A stretch of 64,000 nucleotides of DNA from Actinosynnema pretiosum (GTDB taxonomy: Bacteria > Actinomycetota > Actinomycetes > Mycobacteriales > Pseudonocardiaceae): contig NZ_JAMTCF010000009.1 of NCBI RefSeq assembly GCF_024171695.1, forward strand, positions 1 to 64,000. The letters are read 5' to 3'. The notes beneath the pieces are model-generated. The model was not told where the DNA came from and searched no databases. It was given only the letters and a program-made list of their open reading frames with translations. The first letter of the stretch is position 1. Every line of letters begins with the position of its first letter. A program made the position numbers and the translations under genes. Below, piece by piece: positions 47,122 through 56,018 of the stretch.

Positions 47122-48387
47122 GTGACTTCCTCGACCGTGGTGTGGTTCCGCCGAGACCTGCGCGTGGAGGACCACCCCGCGCTGCTGGAGGCGGCGGACC
47201 GCGCGGACCGCGCGCTGGCCCTGTTCGTGCTGGACCCGAAGCTGCTGCGCCCGTCCGGCAAGCCCAGGATCGACTTCCTGCACCGCTGCCTCAAGTCCCT
47301 GGACGACCGCCTGGGCGGCAGGCTCATGGTGGTCGAGGGCGACCCGGTCGAGGTGGTCCCGGCGGTGGCGCGGGAGATCGGCGCCGAAACCGTGCACGTC
47401 TCCGCCGACACCGGACCGTACGGCCGCAGGCGCGACGAGGCCGTGGGGGAGGCGGTCGAGCTGGTGGAGGCCGGGTCCCCGTACGCCGTCAGGCCCGGCC
47501 GGGTGCGCAAGGCCGACGGCGCCCCGTACCGGGTGTTCACCCCGTTCTACCGGGCCTGGGCGGACCACGGCTGGCGCCGCCCTGCGGACACCGACGCGTC
47601 CACCGTGGACTGGATCAAGCCCCCGCGCAGCACCCGCCCCAGGGCGAAGCCGCTGCCGGACGTGGCCGAGCTGTGGGAGCGCTTCCGCGACGAGCGCCTC
47701 CCGGACTACCACCGCACCCGCGACATCCCCGGCGTGGACGGCACGAGCCGGTTCTCCGCGTTCCTGCGCTGGGGCGTGGTCCACCCCAGGACCCTCCTGG
47801 ACGACCTCGGCCAGGACGAGGGCTCCAAGGTGTTCCGCAGCGAGCTGGCGTGGCGCGAGTTCTACGCCGACGTCCTCTGGCACCACCCCACCAGCGCCCG
47901 CCACAACCTGGACCGCCGCTTCGACCGCATCGAGCTGGACGAGGACCGCGACCACTTCGACGCCTGGCGCCAGGGCCGCACCGGCTACCCGATCGTGGAC
48001 GCCGGGATGCGCCAGCTCCTCGACGAGGGCTGGATGCACAACCGGGTGCGCATGATCACGGCGAGCTTCCTGGTCAAGGACCTGCACCTGCCGTGGTGGT
48101 GGGGCGCGAGGCACTTCATGGAGCACCTCGTCGACGGCGACCTGGCGTCCAACCAGCACAACTGGCAGTGGGCGGCGGGCAGCGGGACCGACGCGGCCCC
48201 CTACTTCCGGGTGTTCAACCCGATCACCCAGGGCCAGAAGTTCGACCCGAAGGGCGACTACATCCGGCGCTACGTCCCGGAGCTGCGGGACGTGGAGGGC
48301 AAGGCGGTCCACCAGCCGAGGGACCCGATCGTGGACCACGCCCACGAGCGCCAGGTGGCCCTGGACCGCTTCGCCGCGATCAAGTAG
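47122..48387 (+). CDS. phr: Deoxyribodipyrimidine photolyase
   Basis: 421 residues. Light-driven repair of cyclobutane pyrimidine dimers. N-terminal antenna-binding alpha/beta domain (VVWFRRDLRVEDHPAL, FVLDPKLL), then the FAD-binding helical domain: FRSELAWREFYADVLW, GRTGYPIVDAGMRQLLDEGWMHNRVRMI, LVDGDLASNQHNWQW and GTDAAPYFRVFNP, all well conserved in class I CPD photolyases. GTG 47122 is supported by the -10 box; an upstream ATG would include the promoter. Standing alone between gltA and a two-component system. Confidence 0.95.
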   Translation: MTSSTVVWFRRDLRVEDHPALLEAADRADRALALFVLDPKLLRPSGKPRIDFLHRCLKSLDDRLGGRLMVVEGDPVEVVPAVAREIGAETVHVSADTGPYGRRRDEAVGEAVELVEAGSPYAVRPGRVRKADGAPYRVFTPFYRAWADHGWRRPADTDASTVDWIKPPRSTRPRAKPLPDVAELWERFRDERLPDYHRTRDIPGVDGTSRFSAFLRWGVVHPRTLLDDLGQDEGSKVFRSELAWREFYADVLWHHPTSARHNLDRRFDRIELDEDRDHFDAWRQGRTGYPIVDAGMRQLLDEGWMHNRVRMITASFLVKDLHLPWWWGARHFMEHLVDGDLASNQHNWQWAAGSGTDAAPYFRVFNPITQGQKFDPKGDYIRRYVPELRDVEGKAVHQPRDPIVDHAHERQVALDRFAAIK

Positions 48388-48455
48388 CCGCCCGCGTCCG
48401 CTCACCTGCCTGCCTGCTCGCCTGCCTGCCTACCCGCTCGCCCGCTCCGCGCCCG

Positions 48456-49100
48456 TCAGGCGGCCCGCAGGTAGGCGAGCACCGCCAGCACCCGCCGGTT
48501 CCCCTCCACCCCCGGCGGCAGCCCGAGCTTGAGCAGGATGCTCCCCACGTGCTTGTGCACCGAGGCCTCGGTGACGGTCAACCGCCGCGCGATGGCCGAG
48601 TTCGCCAACCCCTCGGCCACCAGCGCCAGCACCTCCCGCTCCCGCGCGGACAACCGGGCCAGCGGGTCGCGCCGCCTGCCCAGCAGCGACCGGACCACCT
48701 CGTGGTCGATCACCGTCCCGCCCGCCGCGACCCGCCTGAGCACGTCGACGAACTCGGCGACGTCCACGACCCGGTCCTTGAGCAGGTACCCGACCCCCTG
48801 CCCGTCGCCGGAGGACAGCAGCTCGGCCGCGTACTCGTCGGCCACGTACTGGCTGAACACCACCACCGGCAACCGGGGGTCGGCCTCCCGCAGCCGGACC
48901 GCCGCGCGCAGCCCGTCGTCCCCGTCGCCCGGCGGCATCCGGACGTCGGTGAGCACGAGGTCGGGGGAGTGCAGCGCCACCGCGTCGACCAGCGCGACCG
49001 CGTCCCCGACCGAGGCCACCACCTCGAACCCGAACCGCCGCAGCACCTCCTCCACCCCGGCCCGCAGCAGCACCCCGTCCTCGGCCAGCACCACCCGCAC
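48456..49100 (-). CDS. NarL/LuxR family response regulator
   Basis: 214 residues. Receiver with VVLAEDGVLLRAG, phosphorylated Asp in LVLTDVRMPPG and GYLLKDRVVDVAEF; DNA-binding LuxR domain LSAREREVLALVAEGLANSAIARRLTVTEASVHKHVGSIL. GTG 49100. It follows its cognate kinase by 12 bp and should control the ABC transporter encoded upstream on the same strand or other targets. The short stretch 48388-48455 between this gene and the photolyase holds CCTG repeats. Confidence 0.92.
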   Translation of the reverse strand: MRVVLAEDGVLLRAGVEEVLRRFGFEVVASVGDAVALVDAVALHSPDLVLTDVRMPPGDGDDGLRAAVRLREADPRLPVVVFSQYVADEYAAELLSSGDGQGVGYLLKDRVVDVAEFVDVLRRVAAGGTVIDHEVVRSLLGRRRDPLARLSAREREVLALVAEGLANSAIARRLTVTEASVHKHVGSILLKLGLPPGVEGNRRVLAVLAYLRAA

Positions 49101-49112
49101 CGCCCCGCCCCC

Positions 49113-50402
49113 TCAGCCGCTCAGGGGCAGGGTCGCCCGCAGGACCGTCGGCCCGCCCGCCGGGCTGGACAGCGACAGCGCCCCGCCCACCACCGCGACC
49201 CGGTCCGCGAGCCCGGTCAACCCGCTCCCGGCGGCCGGATCGGCCCCGCCCCGCCCGTCGTCCAGCACCTCGACCACCACGCCCCCGCCCTCGATCCCGG
49301 CCCGCACGCGCACCTCGCCCGCGCCGCTGTGCTTGACCGCGTTCGCCACGGCCTCGGCCACCACGAAGTAGGCCACCGACTCCAGGTGCGCGGGCGGCCG
49401 GGTCGGCAGGTGCGCCCGCAGCGTCACCGGCAGCACCGACCGGTCCGCCAGCTCGGCCAGCGCCGCCCCCAGCCCGCGATCGGTCAGCACCGCCGGGTGG
49501 ATCCCCCGCACCAGCTCCCGCAGCTCCGCCATCAACCGCTTCGCCTGCTCGTGCGCCACCGCCACGTCCTCGTTCTCCGGCAGCTCCGCCTTCGCCAGCC
49601 CCAGCCGCAACGTCAACCCCACCAACCGCTCCTGGGCCCCGTCGTGCAGGTCCCGCTCGATCCTGCGCCGCTCGGCGTCGAACTGGTCCACCAGCCGCGC
49701 CCGCGACCCCGCGACCTCGGCCAGCTCGGCCCGCAGCGCCTCGTCACCGCGCAGCAGCGCCCGCCCGACCACCAGGTGCCCGGCCCCGAGCAGCCCCACC
49801 GCGTACGCCAGCACCGGCGCCAGGGCGAGCCCGGCCGCCGTGAACCACAGCCCGTCCGCAGGCGTCACGGCCCGCCACCCCAGCACCACCAGCGGCGAGT
49901 CCGGCGTGACCAGCAGCGGCGCCAGCAGCATCGCCAGCGGCACCCCGCACGCCAGCAGCAGCACCCCGCCCAGCCCGGTCCCGGCCAGCGCCAGCAGCAC
50001 CGCGTACCCGGTCTCCCGCCAGGCCGCCGCCGTCAGGTACCGGCTCCGCAGCCAGGCCCCGAGCCCCGGCGCGGGCCGCACCGCCGCCAACCGCTCGTCC
50101 CCCAGCAGCACCAGCCGCCACCGCTCCGCCCACGCCACCGGCGCGGACAGCACCGGCAGCGCCGCCGCCAGCGCCGCCCCGAGCAGCAGCGCCGCCACCG
50201 GCACGACCCCGCTCACCACCTCGCCGCGCACCACCTTGACCACCGCCGCCGCCCACAGCAGCCCCACCGGGGCCAGCGGCGCCGCCGCCACCGCCGCGAC
50301 CAGCGGCGTCGTCAGCGCGTGCAGCAGCGCCCGCCACGGCCACACCGAAACCAGGAAACCCTTGCGCCGCAAGGCCCCCACCACGTCCCGCGATTCGTCC
50401 AC
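49113..50402 (-). CDS. NarL-group sensor histidine kinase
   Basis: 429 residues. The first ~210 residues contain several hydrophobic segments (LVAAVAAAPLAPVGLLWAAA, GVVPVAALLLGAALAAALPV and others) of a membrane sensor. The HisKA_3 box AERRRIERDLHDGAQERLVGLTLRL has the phospho-His; the ATPase part has VAEAVANAVKHS, VLDDGRGGAD and GSGLTGLADRVAVVGG. GTG 50402. Paired with the regulator downstream; the sensor domain shares length and helix pattern with bacterial kinases next to NatAB-like exporters. Confidence 0.9.
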   Translation of the reverse strand: MDESRDVVGALRRKGFLVSVWPWRALLHALTTPLVAAVAAAPLAPVGLLWAAAVVKVVRGEVVSGVVPVAALLLGAALAAALPVLSAPVAWAERWRLVLLGDERLAAVRPAPGLGAWLRSRYLTAAAWRETGYAVLLALAGTGLGGVLLLACGVPLAMLLAPLLVTPDSPLVVLGWRAVTPADGLWFTAAGLALAPVLAYAVGLLGAGHLVVGRALLRGDEALRAELAEVAGSRARLVDQFDAERRRIERDLHDGAQERLVGLTLRLGLAKAELPENEDVAVAHEQAKRLMAELRELVRGIHPAVLTDRGLGAALAELADRSVLPVTLRAHLPTRPPAHLESVAYFVVAEAVANAVKHSGAGEVRVRAGIEGGGVVVEVLDDGRGGADPAAGSGLTGLADRVAVVGGALSLSSPAGGPTVLRATLPLSG

Positions 50403-50474
50403 GCCGCAGAACGCTAACGACGCGCGGCCCCCTCGTCTGCCCCGCCAGGAATAGTCCTGCGGGTGGTGCCGGCG

Positions 50475-51692
50475 CTACCGCCGGGCGGACCGCAGCGCGT
50501 CCCGCAACCGCACCCGCGCCCCGGTCCGCAACACCGCGTTCGCGTACACCTTCCCGCCGACCCACACCACGAGCACCGCCGCCCCCACCGCCAGCGCGAC
50601 CGCCAGCAGCACCTGCCACACCGGCGCGGCCCCGATCGCCATCCGCCCCGGCATCAGGATCGGCGCGAACGGCGGCAGCACCGACAGCACCGCCACCAAC
50701 CGGCTGGCCGGGTCCCGCACCAGCAGGTTGAACCCCACCACGAACGCGATCACGATCAGCATCGTGATCGGCGTCAGCACCGACTGCACCTCCTCCTGCC
50801 GCGACACCAGCGACGCCGCCGCCGCGAACACCGTGGCGTACAGGAAGAACCCCAGCAGGTACCACAGCAGCCCGATCAGCAGCGCCCCGCCGGTCGGCCC
50901 GTCCACCCGGACCACCCCGGCGGCGGACGCCAGCCCCAGCCCGACCGCGCCGATCACCACCAGCTGCAGCAGCCCGACCGCGCCGAGCCCGATCACCTTG
51001 CCCATCAGCAGCTGCGCGGGCCGCAACGTCGACAGCAGGATCTCCACGACCCGGCTCGACTTCTCCTCCACCACGCCCTGGGCGACCATCGTCCCGTAGA
51101 CCAGCAGCGAGTAGTACAGCAAGCCCGCGATCACCAGCCCGATCACCAGCCGCTGCCCCACCATCGGGTCCTCCGGGTCCAGCGCCACCACCTCGACCCG
51201 CGCGTCCTCCACGTTCCGCTGCACCTGCGCCGGGTCCAGCCCGGCCTCGGCCAGCTGCGCCGCCAGCACCTGCTGCTTCACGATCAGGTCGACCGCGTTC
51301 GCCAGCGAGCTGTCCAGCCCGTCCTTGACCAGCACCCGCAGCGCGTCCGGCGCGCCCAGCACCAGCGCGTCCAGGTCCCCGGACCGCACCAGCTCCTCAC
51401 CGGCAGCCGAGTCCGGCACGTCCACGACCTCGACCTCGCGCCCGAGCGAGCGCGCGGTCTCCTTCAACGGCTGGGCGAGCACCGTCGCCTGCCCGTTCAA
51501 CCCCACCACCGACGTCGACGCCGAGGTGAACAGCAGCGCTTGCAGCGCCACGAACCCCGCCATCGCCGCGATGATCACCACCGTGCCGATCACGAACGAC
51601 CGGGTGCGCACCTTGCTCAGGAACTCCCGGCGCGCCACCAGGAGGACCGCTCGGCCCGGTGACAGCGCGCGGCCGGGGGACGGTGCGCTCAT
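50475..51692 (-). CDS. ABC transporter permease (NatB-like ABC-2)
   Basis: 405 residues. A first helix after the amphipathic VARREFLSKVRTRSF, a large extracytoplasmic domain (about 55-185), then five helices including VVEEKSSRVVEILLSTLRPAQLLMGKVIG, which is the NatB/ABC2_membrane_3 signature. The family exports sodium or drugs. ATG 51692 overlaps the stop of the ATPase gene by 4 bp. Confidence 0.88.
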   Translation of the reverse strand: MSAPSPGRALSPGRAVLLVARREFLSKVRTRSFVIGTVVIIAAMAGFVALQALLFTSASTSVVGLNGQATVLAQPLKETARSLGREVEVVDVPDSAAGEELVRSGDLDALVLGAPDALRVLVKDGLDSSLANAVDLIVKQQVLAAQLAEAGLDPAQVQRNVEDARVEVVALDPEDPMVGQRLVIGLVIAGLLYYSLLVYGTMVAQGVVEEKSSRVVEILLSTLRPAQLLMGKVIGLGAVGLLQLVVIGAVGLGLASAAGVVRVDGPTGGALLIGLLWYLLGFFLYATVFAAAASLVSRQEEVQSVLTPITMLIVIAFVVGFNLLVRDPASRLVAVLSVLPPFAPILMPGRMAIGAAPVWQVLLAVALAVGAAVLVVWVGGKVYANAVLRTGARVRLRDALRSARR

Positions 51693-52633
51693 GCGGCGCT
51701 CTCCTCGCTGGTGACGACGCTGCGGAACAACTCGGTCAGCGACGGCCGCTGCCGGGAGAACTCGTGCACCGGCCCGGTCGCCAGCGCCGCGCCCAGCACC
51801 GCCTGGTCGTCGGCGCCCGGCGCCAGCTCGACCGAGGTGCGCGCGCCCTCGTACCGCGCGGACAGCACGCCGGGCACCGCGTCCGCCCAGCCGGGCGCCG
51901 CGCCGGGCGCCTCGACCACCAGCCGCGCCACCCCGCCCGCCCGCAGCTCGTCCACGGTCCCGCAGGCCACCATCGTCCCGCCGCGCACGATCCCCACCCG
52001 GTCGCACAGCCGCTCCACCAGGTCCAGCTGGTGGCTGGAGAACACCACCGGCACCCCGGCGGCGGCCTGCTCGCGCAGCACCTGGCTCATCACGTCCACC
52101 GCCACCGGGTCCAGCCCGGAGAACGGCTCGTCCAGCACCAGCACCTCCGGCCGGTGCACCAGCGCCGCCGCCAGCTGCACCCGCTGCTGGTTGCCCAGGC
52201 TCAGCTTCTGCACCTCGTCGCGCCGCCGCTCCCGCAGCCCCAGCCGCTCCACCCACAGCTCGGCCGACCGCAGCGCCTCGCGCGGCGCGACCCCGTGCAG
52301 CTCCGCCAGGTACACCAGCTGCTCCAGCACCCGCATCTTCGGGTAGAGCCCGCGCTCCTCCGGCATGTAGCCGATCGAGCGGCGGGTCCGCAGGTCGATC
52401 GGCGCGCCGTTCCACCGCACCTGCCCGGAGTCCGCCTCCAGCACGCCCAGCGCGATCCGCATCGTCGTGGTCTTGCCCGCCCCGTTGCTGCCGACGAACC
52501 CGAACAGCTCGCCCGCCCGCACCTCGAACGTCATCTCCCGCAGCGCGACGACGTCCCCGTAGCGCTTGGAGACCCGGTCGACCTCCAGCAGCCCCCTCGT
52601 CGGCAGCCCGTGCGGAACCAGCCCCTGCGACAC
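51689..52633 (-). CDS. ABC transporter ATP-binding protein (NatA-like)
   Basis: 314 residues. VGSNGAGKTTT (Walker A), KLSLGNQQRVQLAAALVHRPEVLVLDEPFSGLDP (signature LSLGN and Walker B), SSHQLDLVERLCD (H-loop). The LSLGNQQR signature and the YMPEERGLYP segment are typical of NatA-type cassettes. GTG 52633 follows GAGGAGGAG. Forms an operon with the permease; an XRE regulator lies 25 bp upstream on the same strand. Confidence 0.9.
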   Translation of the reverse strand: MSQGLVPHGLPTRGLLEVDRVSKRYGDVVALREMTFEVRAGELFGFVGSNGAGKTTTMRIALGVLEADSGQVRWNGAPIDLRTRRSIGYMPEERGLYPKMRVLEQLVYLAELHGVAPREALRSAELWVERLGLRERRRDEVQKLSLGNQQRVQLAAALVHRPEVLVLDEPFSGLDPVAVDVMSQVLREQAAAGVPVVFSSHQLDLVERLCDRVGIVRGGTMVACGTVDELRAGGVARLVVEAPGAAPGWADAVPGVLSARYEGARTSVELAPGADDQAVLGAALATGPVHEFSRQRPSLTELFRSVVTSEESAA

Positions 52634-52658
52634 CCTCGCTCCTCCTCGCTCGCCGGGA

Positions 52659-52919
52659 TCACCGGCGGTAGACCTGGGTGGACAGCGGTTCGAACGGGGC
52701 GCGGCCGAACACCGCCTCGACGGGCAGGCCGAACACCTCGCAGATGCGCAGCGCCAGGTCGAGGCTCGGGTAGTGGTCGCCGCGCTCCAGCGCGCCGATG
52801 GTCTGCGGGTTCACCTCCACCGCCTCGGCGAGGTCGGCCCGGCTCAGCCCGCGTTCCGCGCGCAGCACGCCGATCCGGTTGTGGATGGGCTGCTCGGAGC
52901 CCCGGCGCACCGGACTCAT
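52659..52919 (-). CDS. XRE family DNA-binding regulator
   Basis: 86 residues, single Cro/C1-type helix-turn-helix: NRIGVLRAERGLSRADLAEAVEVNPQTIGALERGDHYPSLDLALRICEVFGLPVEAVF. Short regulators of this kind are often found in front of NatAB-like ABC transporters. ATG 52919 has an AACACT -10-like box 6 nt upstream, so the mRNA is probably leaderless. An inverted repeat over that box suggests autoregulation. The ABC transporter genes follow in the same direction. Confidence 0.88.
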   Translation of the reverse strand: MSPVRRGSEQPIHNRIGVLRAERGLSRADLAEAVEVNPQTIGALERGDHYPSLDLALRICEVFGLPVEAVFGRAPFEPLSTQVYRR

Positions 52920-52925
52920 GGACGA

Positions 52926-52970
52926 AGTGTTGCGAAAACCCAACAGGACGGCAACCTGACCGCACGGTCA
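52926..52970. promoter_or_regulatory. Operator candidates upstream of the XRE gene
   Basis: TGTTG-N8-CAACA (52928-52945) overlaps the AACACT -10 box (52931-52926). A second, perfect 14-bp palindrome TGACCG-CA-CGGTCA lies at 52957-52970, between the XRE gene and the type VII operon that starts at 53103. Confidence 0.5.
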
Positions 52971-53102
52971 GCGAGCCATTCCCCCGGATGGACCAATTCG
53001 GTCACGCGCGGGTGAAACGATGGGGCCGCCGGAACCGAATCGAACGACGACGGGTCGAACGAGCACAGGGCGGGTGAGCCCGGTGTGCGATGAGGGGTGC
53101 AG

Positions 53103-53546
53103 ATGGAGCCGGACCAGTGGCTCGCGCAGTACGGGCAGAAGATCGAGCAGGCCAAGCGCGAGGCGGCGCAGACCGAGGCGAAGCTCGGCGGGGTGGGCGG
53201 CAGCGCCACCTCCCCGGACGGGCTGATCACGGTCACGGTGAACGCCTCCGGCGCGCTGACCGACCTGATCCTGCGCCCCGCGCTGCGCGGTGAGGACCCG
53301 GAGCGGATCGCGGCGGCGGTGCTCAAGGCCGTCGCCGAGGCGCAGCGCGCCGCAGCCGGGCAGGTCGTGGAGATCGTGTCCGAGCTGGTCGGCGACAGCC
53401 CGGCGCTGGAGTTCGTGAAGTCCCGGATGCCGAACGGCTATTCGGGTGACGGCACGGACCCGGTGGAACCGGCTCCCGAGGTGCAGCGTCGGGACACCAG
53501 GCCCGACGACGACTACTTCACCAACCCGCCAGACGTGATGGCCTAG
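53103..53546 (+). CDS. YbaB/EbfC family protein linked to a type VII secretion operon
   Basis: 147 residues. The N-terminal helix DQWLAQYGQKIEQAKREAAQTEAKL and the strands GLITVTVNASGALTDLILRP are those of YbaB/EbfC nucleoid-associated proteins; the rest is a helix (IAAAVLKAVAEAQRAAAGQVVEIVSEL) and an acidic, disordered tail. In actinobacteria such proteins commonly precede ESX-type substrates. ATG 53103 follows GAGGGG. Next gene 20 bp downstream; the three genes to 55638 form one operon closed by a strong terminator. Confidence 0.82.
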   Translation: MEPDQWLAQYGQKIEQAKREAAQTEAKLGGVGGSATSPDGLITVTVNASGALTDLILRPALRGEDPERIAAAVLKAVAEAQRAAAGQVVEIVSELVGDSPALEFVKSRMPNGYSGDGTDPVEPAPEVQRRDTRPDDDYFTNPPDVMA

Positions 53547-53566
53547 AAGAGCCGGGGGACAGATCG

Positions 53567-53875
53567 ATGTTCGACTCCTTCAACGTGAGCCCGGAGCAGA
53601 TCCGGGCGCACGCGGGAACGGTCGACCAGCTGACGCAGCGCATGGTCACGGCGACCCAGACCGCCGACCCCTCCCTGGCGACCGACGCCTTCGGGATCTT
53701 CGGGTCGTTCCTGGCCGAGTTCCTGCTCAAGCAGGCGGGCGCCTCCCAGGACATCCTCGGCCAGGCCGCCGAGACCGTGGCCGACATGTGCCAGGGGCTC
53801 AAGGAGGTCGCCGACCTGTACGAGAACGTCGACCTCGACAACGCGTTCGGCTTCACCGGAAAGGCGCGCGGATGA
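53567..53875 (+). CDS. EspC-like type VII secretion associated protein
   Basis: 102 residues, all helical: FNVSPEQIRAHAGTVDQLTQRMVTATQTAD, then a Phe/Ala/Leu-rich region and QDILGQAAETVADMCQGLKEVADLYENVD. The SPEQIRAHAGTVDQL start matches the EspC family (ESX-1 secretion associated, WXG100 fold), whose members are secreted or help secretion of partners. The WxG turn is missing, as in EspC. The next gene starts inside its stop codon (ATGA), which suggests that the two proteins form a heterodimer. Confidence 0.82.
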   Translation: MFDSFNVSPEQIRAHAGTVDQLTQRMVTATQTADPSLATDAFGIFGSFLAEFLLKQAGASQDILGQAAETVADMCQGLKEVADLYENVDLDNAFGFTGKARG

Positions 53876-55638
53876 CCCCCCAGGCAGGCACCGACGTCGC
53901 GACCACCCAGCAGCGGGACCCGGCCAACCTGGTCGGCGACGTCAAGGGGACCGCCGACGCGATCGAGCGCGGCGACTGGGTCGCGGCCGGGCTCGGCATG
54001 GCCAACACCGCCATGAGCGTGGTCGGGCTGGCGAGCAACCCCATGGGCGGGCTGGTCTCGGCCGGGTTCAGCTGGGCCGTGCAGCACGTGTCGTTCCTGA
54101 AGGAGCCGTTCGACGCGCTGCTGGGCAACCCGCAGGCGATCACCAAGATGTCCGACAGCTGGGCGAACGCGGCCAAGCAGGTCGAGTCGATCGTCGCGGA
54201 CTACCGGCGGACCTCGGCGGAGGAGACCAAGGGCTGGAAGGGCCGCTCGGCCGACGGCTACCGGGCCGCCGCGACCAAGCACTCGTCCGGCCTGGAGACG
54301 CTGGCCAAGGCGGCCAAGGGGATCTCCACGGCGGCCAAGGGCGCGGGCGAGCTGGTCGGCACCGTGCGCAAGACGATCATGGACTTGATCGGCAAGGCCG
54401 TGTCCGAGATGGTCATGAAGATCATCCAGTGGCTGTCGGTGTCCTGGCTGACCTTCGGCGCGTCCATCGCCGCCGCGATCGGCGACATCGTGCGGATGGC
54501 GTGCGACTACGCGAAGAAGTTCGTGGACTTCCTGCAGAAGCTCGCGACCTCGCTGAAGAAGCTCATCGACCTGATCAAGTCCGTCGCGCAGATCGCCCAG
54601 ACCGCGAAGCAGGTCCTGCAGGCGATCACCGCGATGACCCACTCGAACTCGGCGGGCGCCGCCGGGGCGGGCGGGAACCCCAGGCTCAGCGCGGGCGGCC
54701 TCGGGCTGACCGACGCGCAGCTGGCGAACATGGACCGGGGCGCGAACACCCGGTACAGCGAGAACGGCAACGGCAGCACCTGGACCAGCGGCGCGAACGG
54801 CGCCGATGGCGGGGCGGCGGTGAACCGGCCGGGCGAGCTGGGCGCGGGCGCCGGGTCCGGGGCCGGTTCCGGCTACGACGGCGGTTACGGCGGCGCGGGC
54901 GGCAGGCCGGTCGTGTCCCAGCCGCCCCTGGTCGGCGGCGGCGTCGGCGGCGTCGGTGGTGCTTCCGGTGGCGGCTACGGCGGCTCGACCGGCGGCGCCG
55001 CGGTGTCCAGGCCGCCCACGGTCGGGACCGGCGCGGGAGGGACCGGGGGCTCGGGCGGTTACGGCGGCTCCGGTGGCTCTGCGGGTGGTTCTGCGGGGGG
55101 CCACTGGGAACCGGGCCGCTGGGTGCCGTCGGGGACGGGCGTCACGGGCGTCACCCCGCTGCCCGCGCGCGACGTCACGCACGCGACCAACACGACCCCC
55201 ACGATTCCCACGCCCGTCACCCCGATGCCGACCGTGAAGCCGTTCGGCGGTGACCTCGGCGGTTCGGGTGGCGGTGGTGGTGGCGGCCCGATGCCGAGCT
55301 TCGGTGGCGGCGGCGGTGGTTTCGCCGGTGGCGGTGGCGGCGGTGCCGTCGGCGGCCTGGGCGGTGCGGGCGGCGCCAGCCCCCAGCCCATGCAGGCGGG
55401 CGGGGCCTCCGGCGTGCTCCCGTCCGGAGCGGCGGGCGCTCCCGCCCCCGGCACCCCCGGCGGTGCTCCTGCGGGCGGCGCCCGCGGTGGCGGCGGCATG
55501 GGCATGATGGGCGGAGCCCCGATGGCACCGATGGGCGGCCAGGAGGGCGGCAAGGACCACCAGCGCAAGGTCCGGATCCAGGGCGACCCGCTGGCCGAGG
55601 AGCCGCCGAAGGCGGCGAAGCCGGTGATCGGCGAGTGA
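53872..55638 (+). CDS. WXG-domain protein with long Gly-rich tail, putative type VII secretion substrate
   Basis: 588 residues. The N-terminal ~260 residues are helical, with a WXG100-like hairpin around GWKGRSADGYRAAATKHSSGLETL (Trp 122), and hydrophobic helices 185-210 (IIQWLSVSWLTFGASIAAAIG). Residues about 260-570 are Gly/Ala/Pro-rich, with many GG-aromatic motifs (YGGSTGG, GGYGGSGGS). The last 27 residues are charged and again ordered-looking (DHQRKVRIQGDPLAEEPP), a C-terminal pattern I associate with actinobacterial WXG-domain proteins. No toxin domain is recognisable. The gene is coupled to the EspC-like gene by an ATGA overlap and ends the operon. Confidence 0.8.
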   Translation: MTPQAGTDVATTQQRDPANLVGDVKGTADAIERGDWVAAGLGMANTAMSVVGLASNPMGGLVSAGFSWAVQHVSFLKEPFDALLGNPQAITKMSDSWANAAKQVESIVADYRRTSAEETKGWKGRSADGYRAAATKHSSGLETLAKAAKGISTAAKGAGELVGTVRKTIMDLIGKAVSEMVMKIIQWLSVSWLTFGASIAAAIGDIVRMACDYAKKFVDFLQKLATSLKKLIDLIKSVAQIAQTAKQVLQAITAMTHSNSAGAAGAGGNPRLSAGGLGLTDAQLANMDRGANTRYSENGNGSTWTSGANGADGGAAVNRPGELGAGAGSGAGSGYDGGYGGAGGRPVVSQPPLVGGGVGGVGGASGGGYGGSTGGAAVSRPPTVGTGAGGTGGSGGYGGSGGSAGGSAGGHWEPGRWVPSGTGVTGVTPLPARDVTHATNTTPTIPTPVTPMPTVKPFGGDLGGSGGGGGGGPMPSFGGGGGGFAGGGGGGAVGGLGGAGGASPQPMQAGGASGVLPSGAAGAPAPGTPGGAPAGGARGGGGMGMMGGAPMAPMGGQEGGKDHQRKVRIQGDPLAEEPPKAAKPVIGE

Positions 55639-55688
55639 CCTGACCGGGGTCGCTTGAGCAGGTCGCTTCTGCGACGACGAGGAACGCA

Positions 55689-55726
55689 CGAAAGGGCCGC
55701 CCGTGAGGGCGGTCCTTTCGCTTTTT
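55689..55726 (+). terminator. Classical Rho-independent terminator
   Basis: CGAAAGGGCCGCCC, loop GTGA, GGGCGGTCCTTTCG, then CTTTTT. One of the few hairpins in the window with a real T tract. Confidence 0.92.
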
Positions 55727-55789
55727 GGGGGGGCGGAAGCGGGGGCGGGCGTGGACGCGGGTGAGGGGGCGCGAGACGAGTCGCTGGTA

Positions 55790-55985
55790 CAGGCGTCGGC
55801 ACGGGCACGGGCACGGGCGCGGGCATGGGCATGGGCACGGGCACGGGCATGGGGACGGGCGCGGATGCCGCTAAAGGCACTGGCGCGGGTGCCGCTACGG
55901 ATACGGGCACAGGTATGGGCGCGGGTGCTGCTACGGGCACGGGCACAGGTATGGGCATTGGTGCGGGTACAGGTGCGGGCCACAT
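55790..55985. repeat. Hexanucleotide repeat tract (GGCACG/GGCATG/GGCGCG)
   Basis: About 30 imperfect 6-bp units of the form GGNNYG fill this stretch. They could encode Gly-Thr/Gly-Met repeats in one frame, but no ribosome binding site or conserved protein supports translation. Confidence 0.8.
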
Positions 55986-56018
55986 ACGCCACGGGATGAG
56001 TCCCGGTTGGCCAGGCCC

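Noticed and set aside
48388..48455. Promoter or small RNA between photolyase and response regulator
   Set aside because: Only CCTG-type low-complexity DNA is present between two convergent genes.
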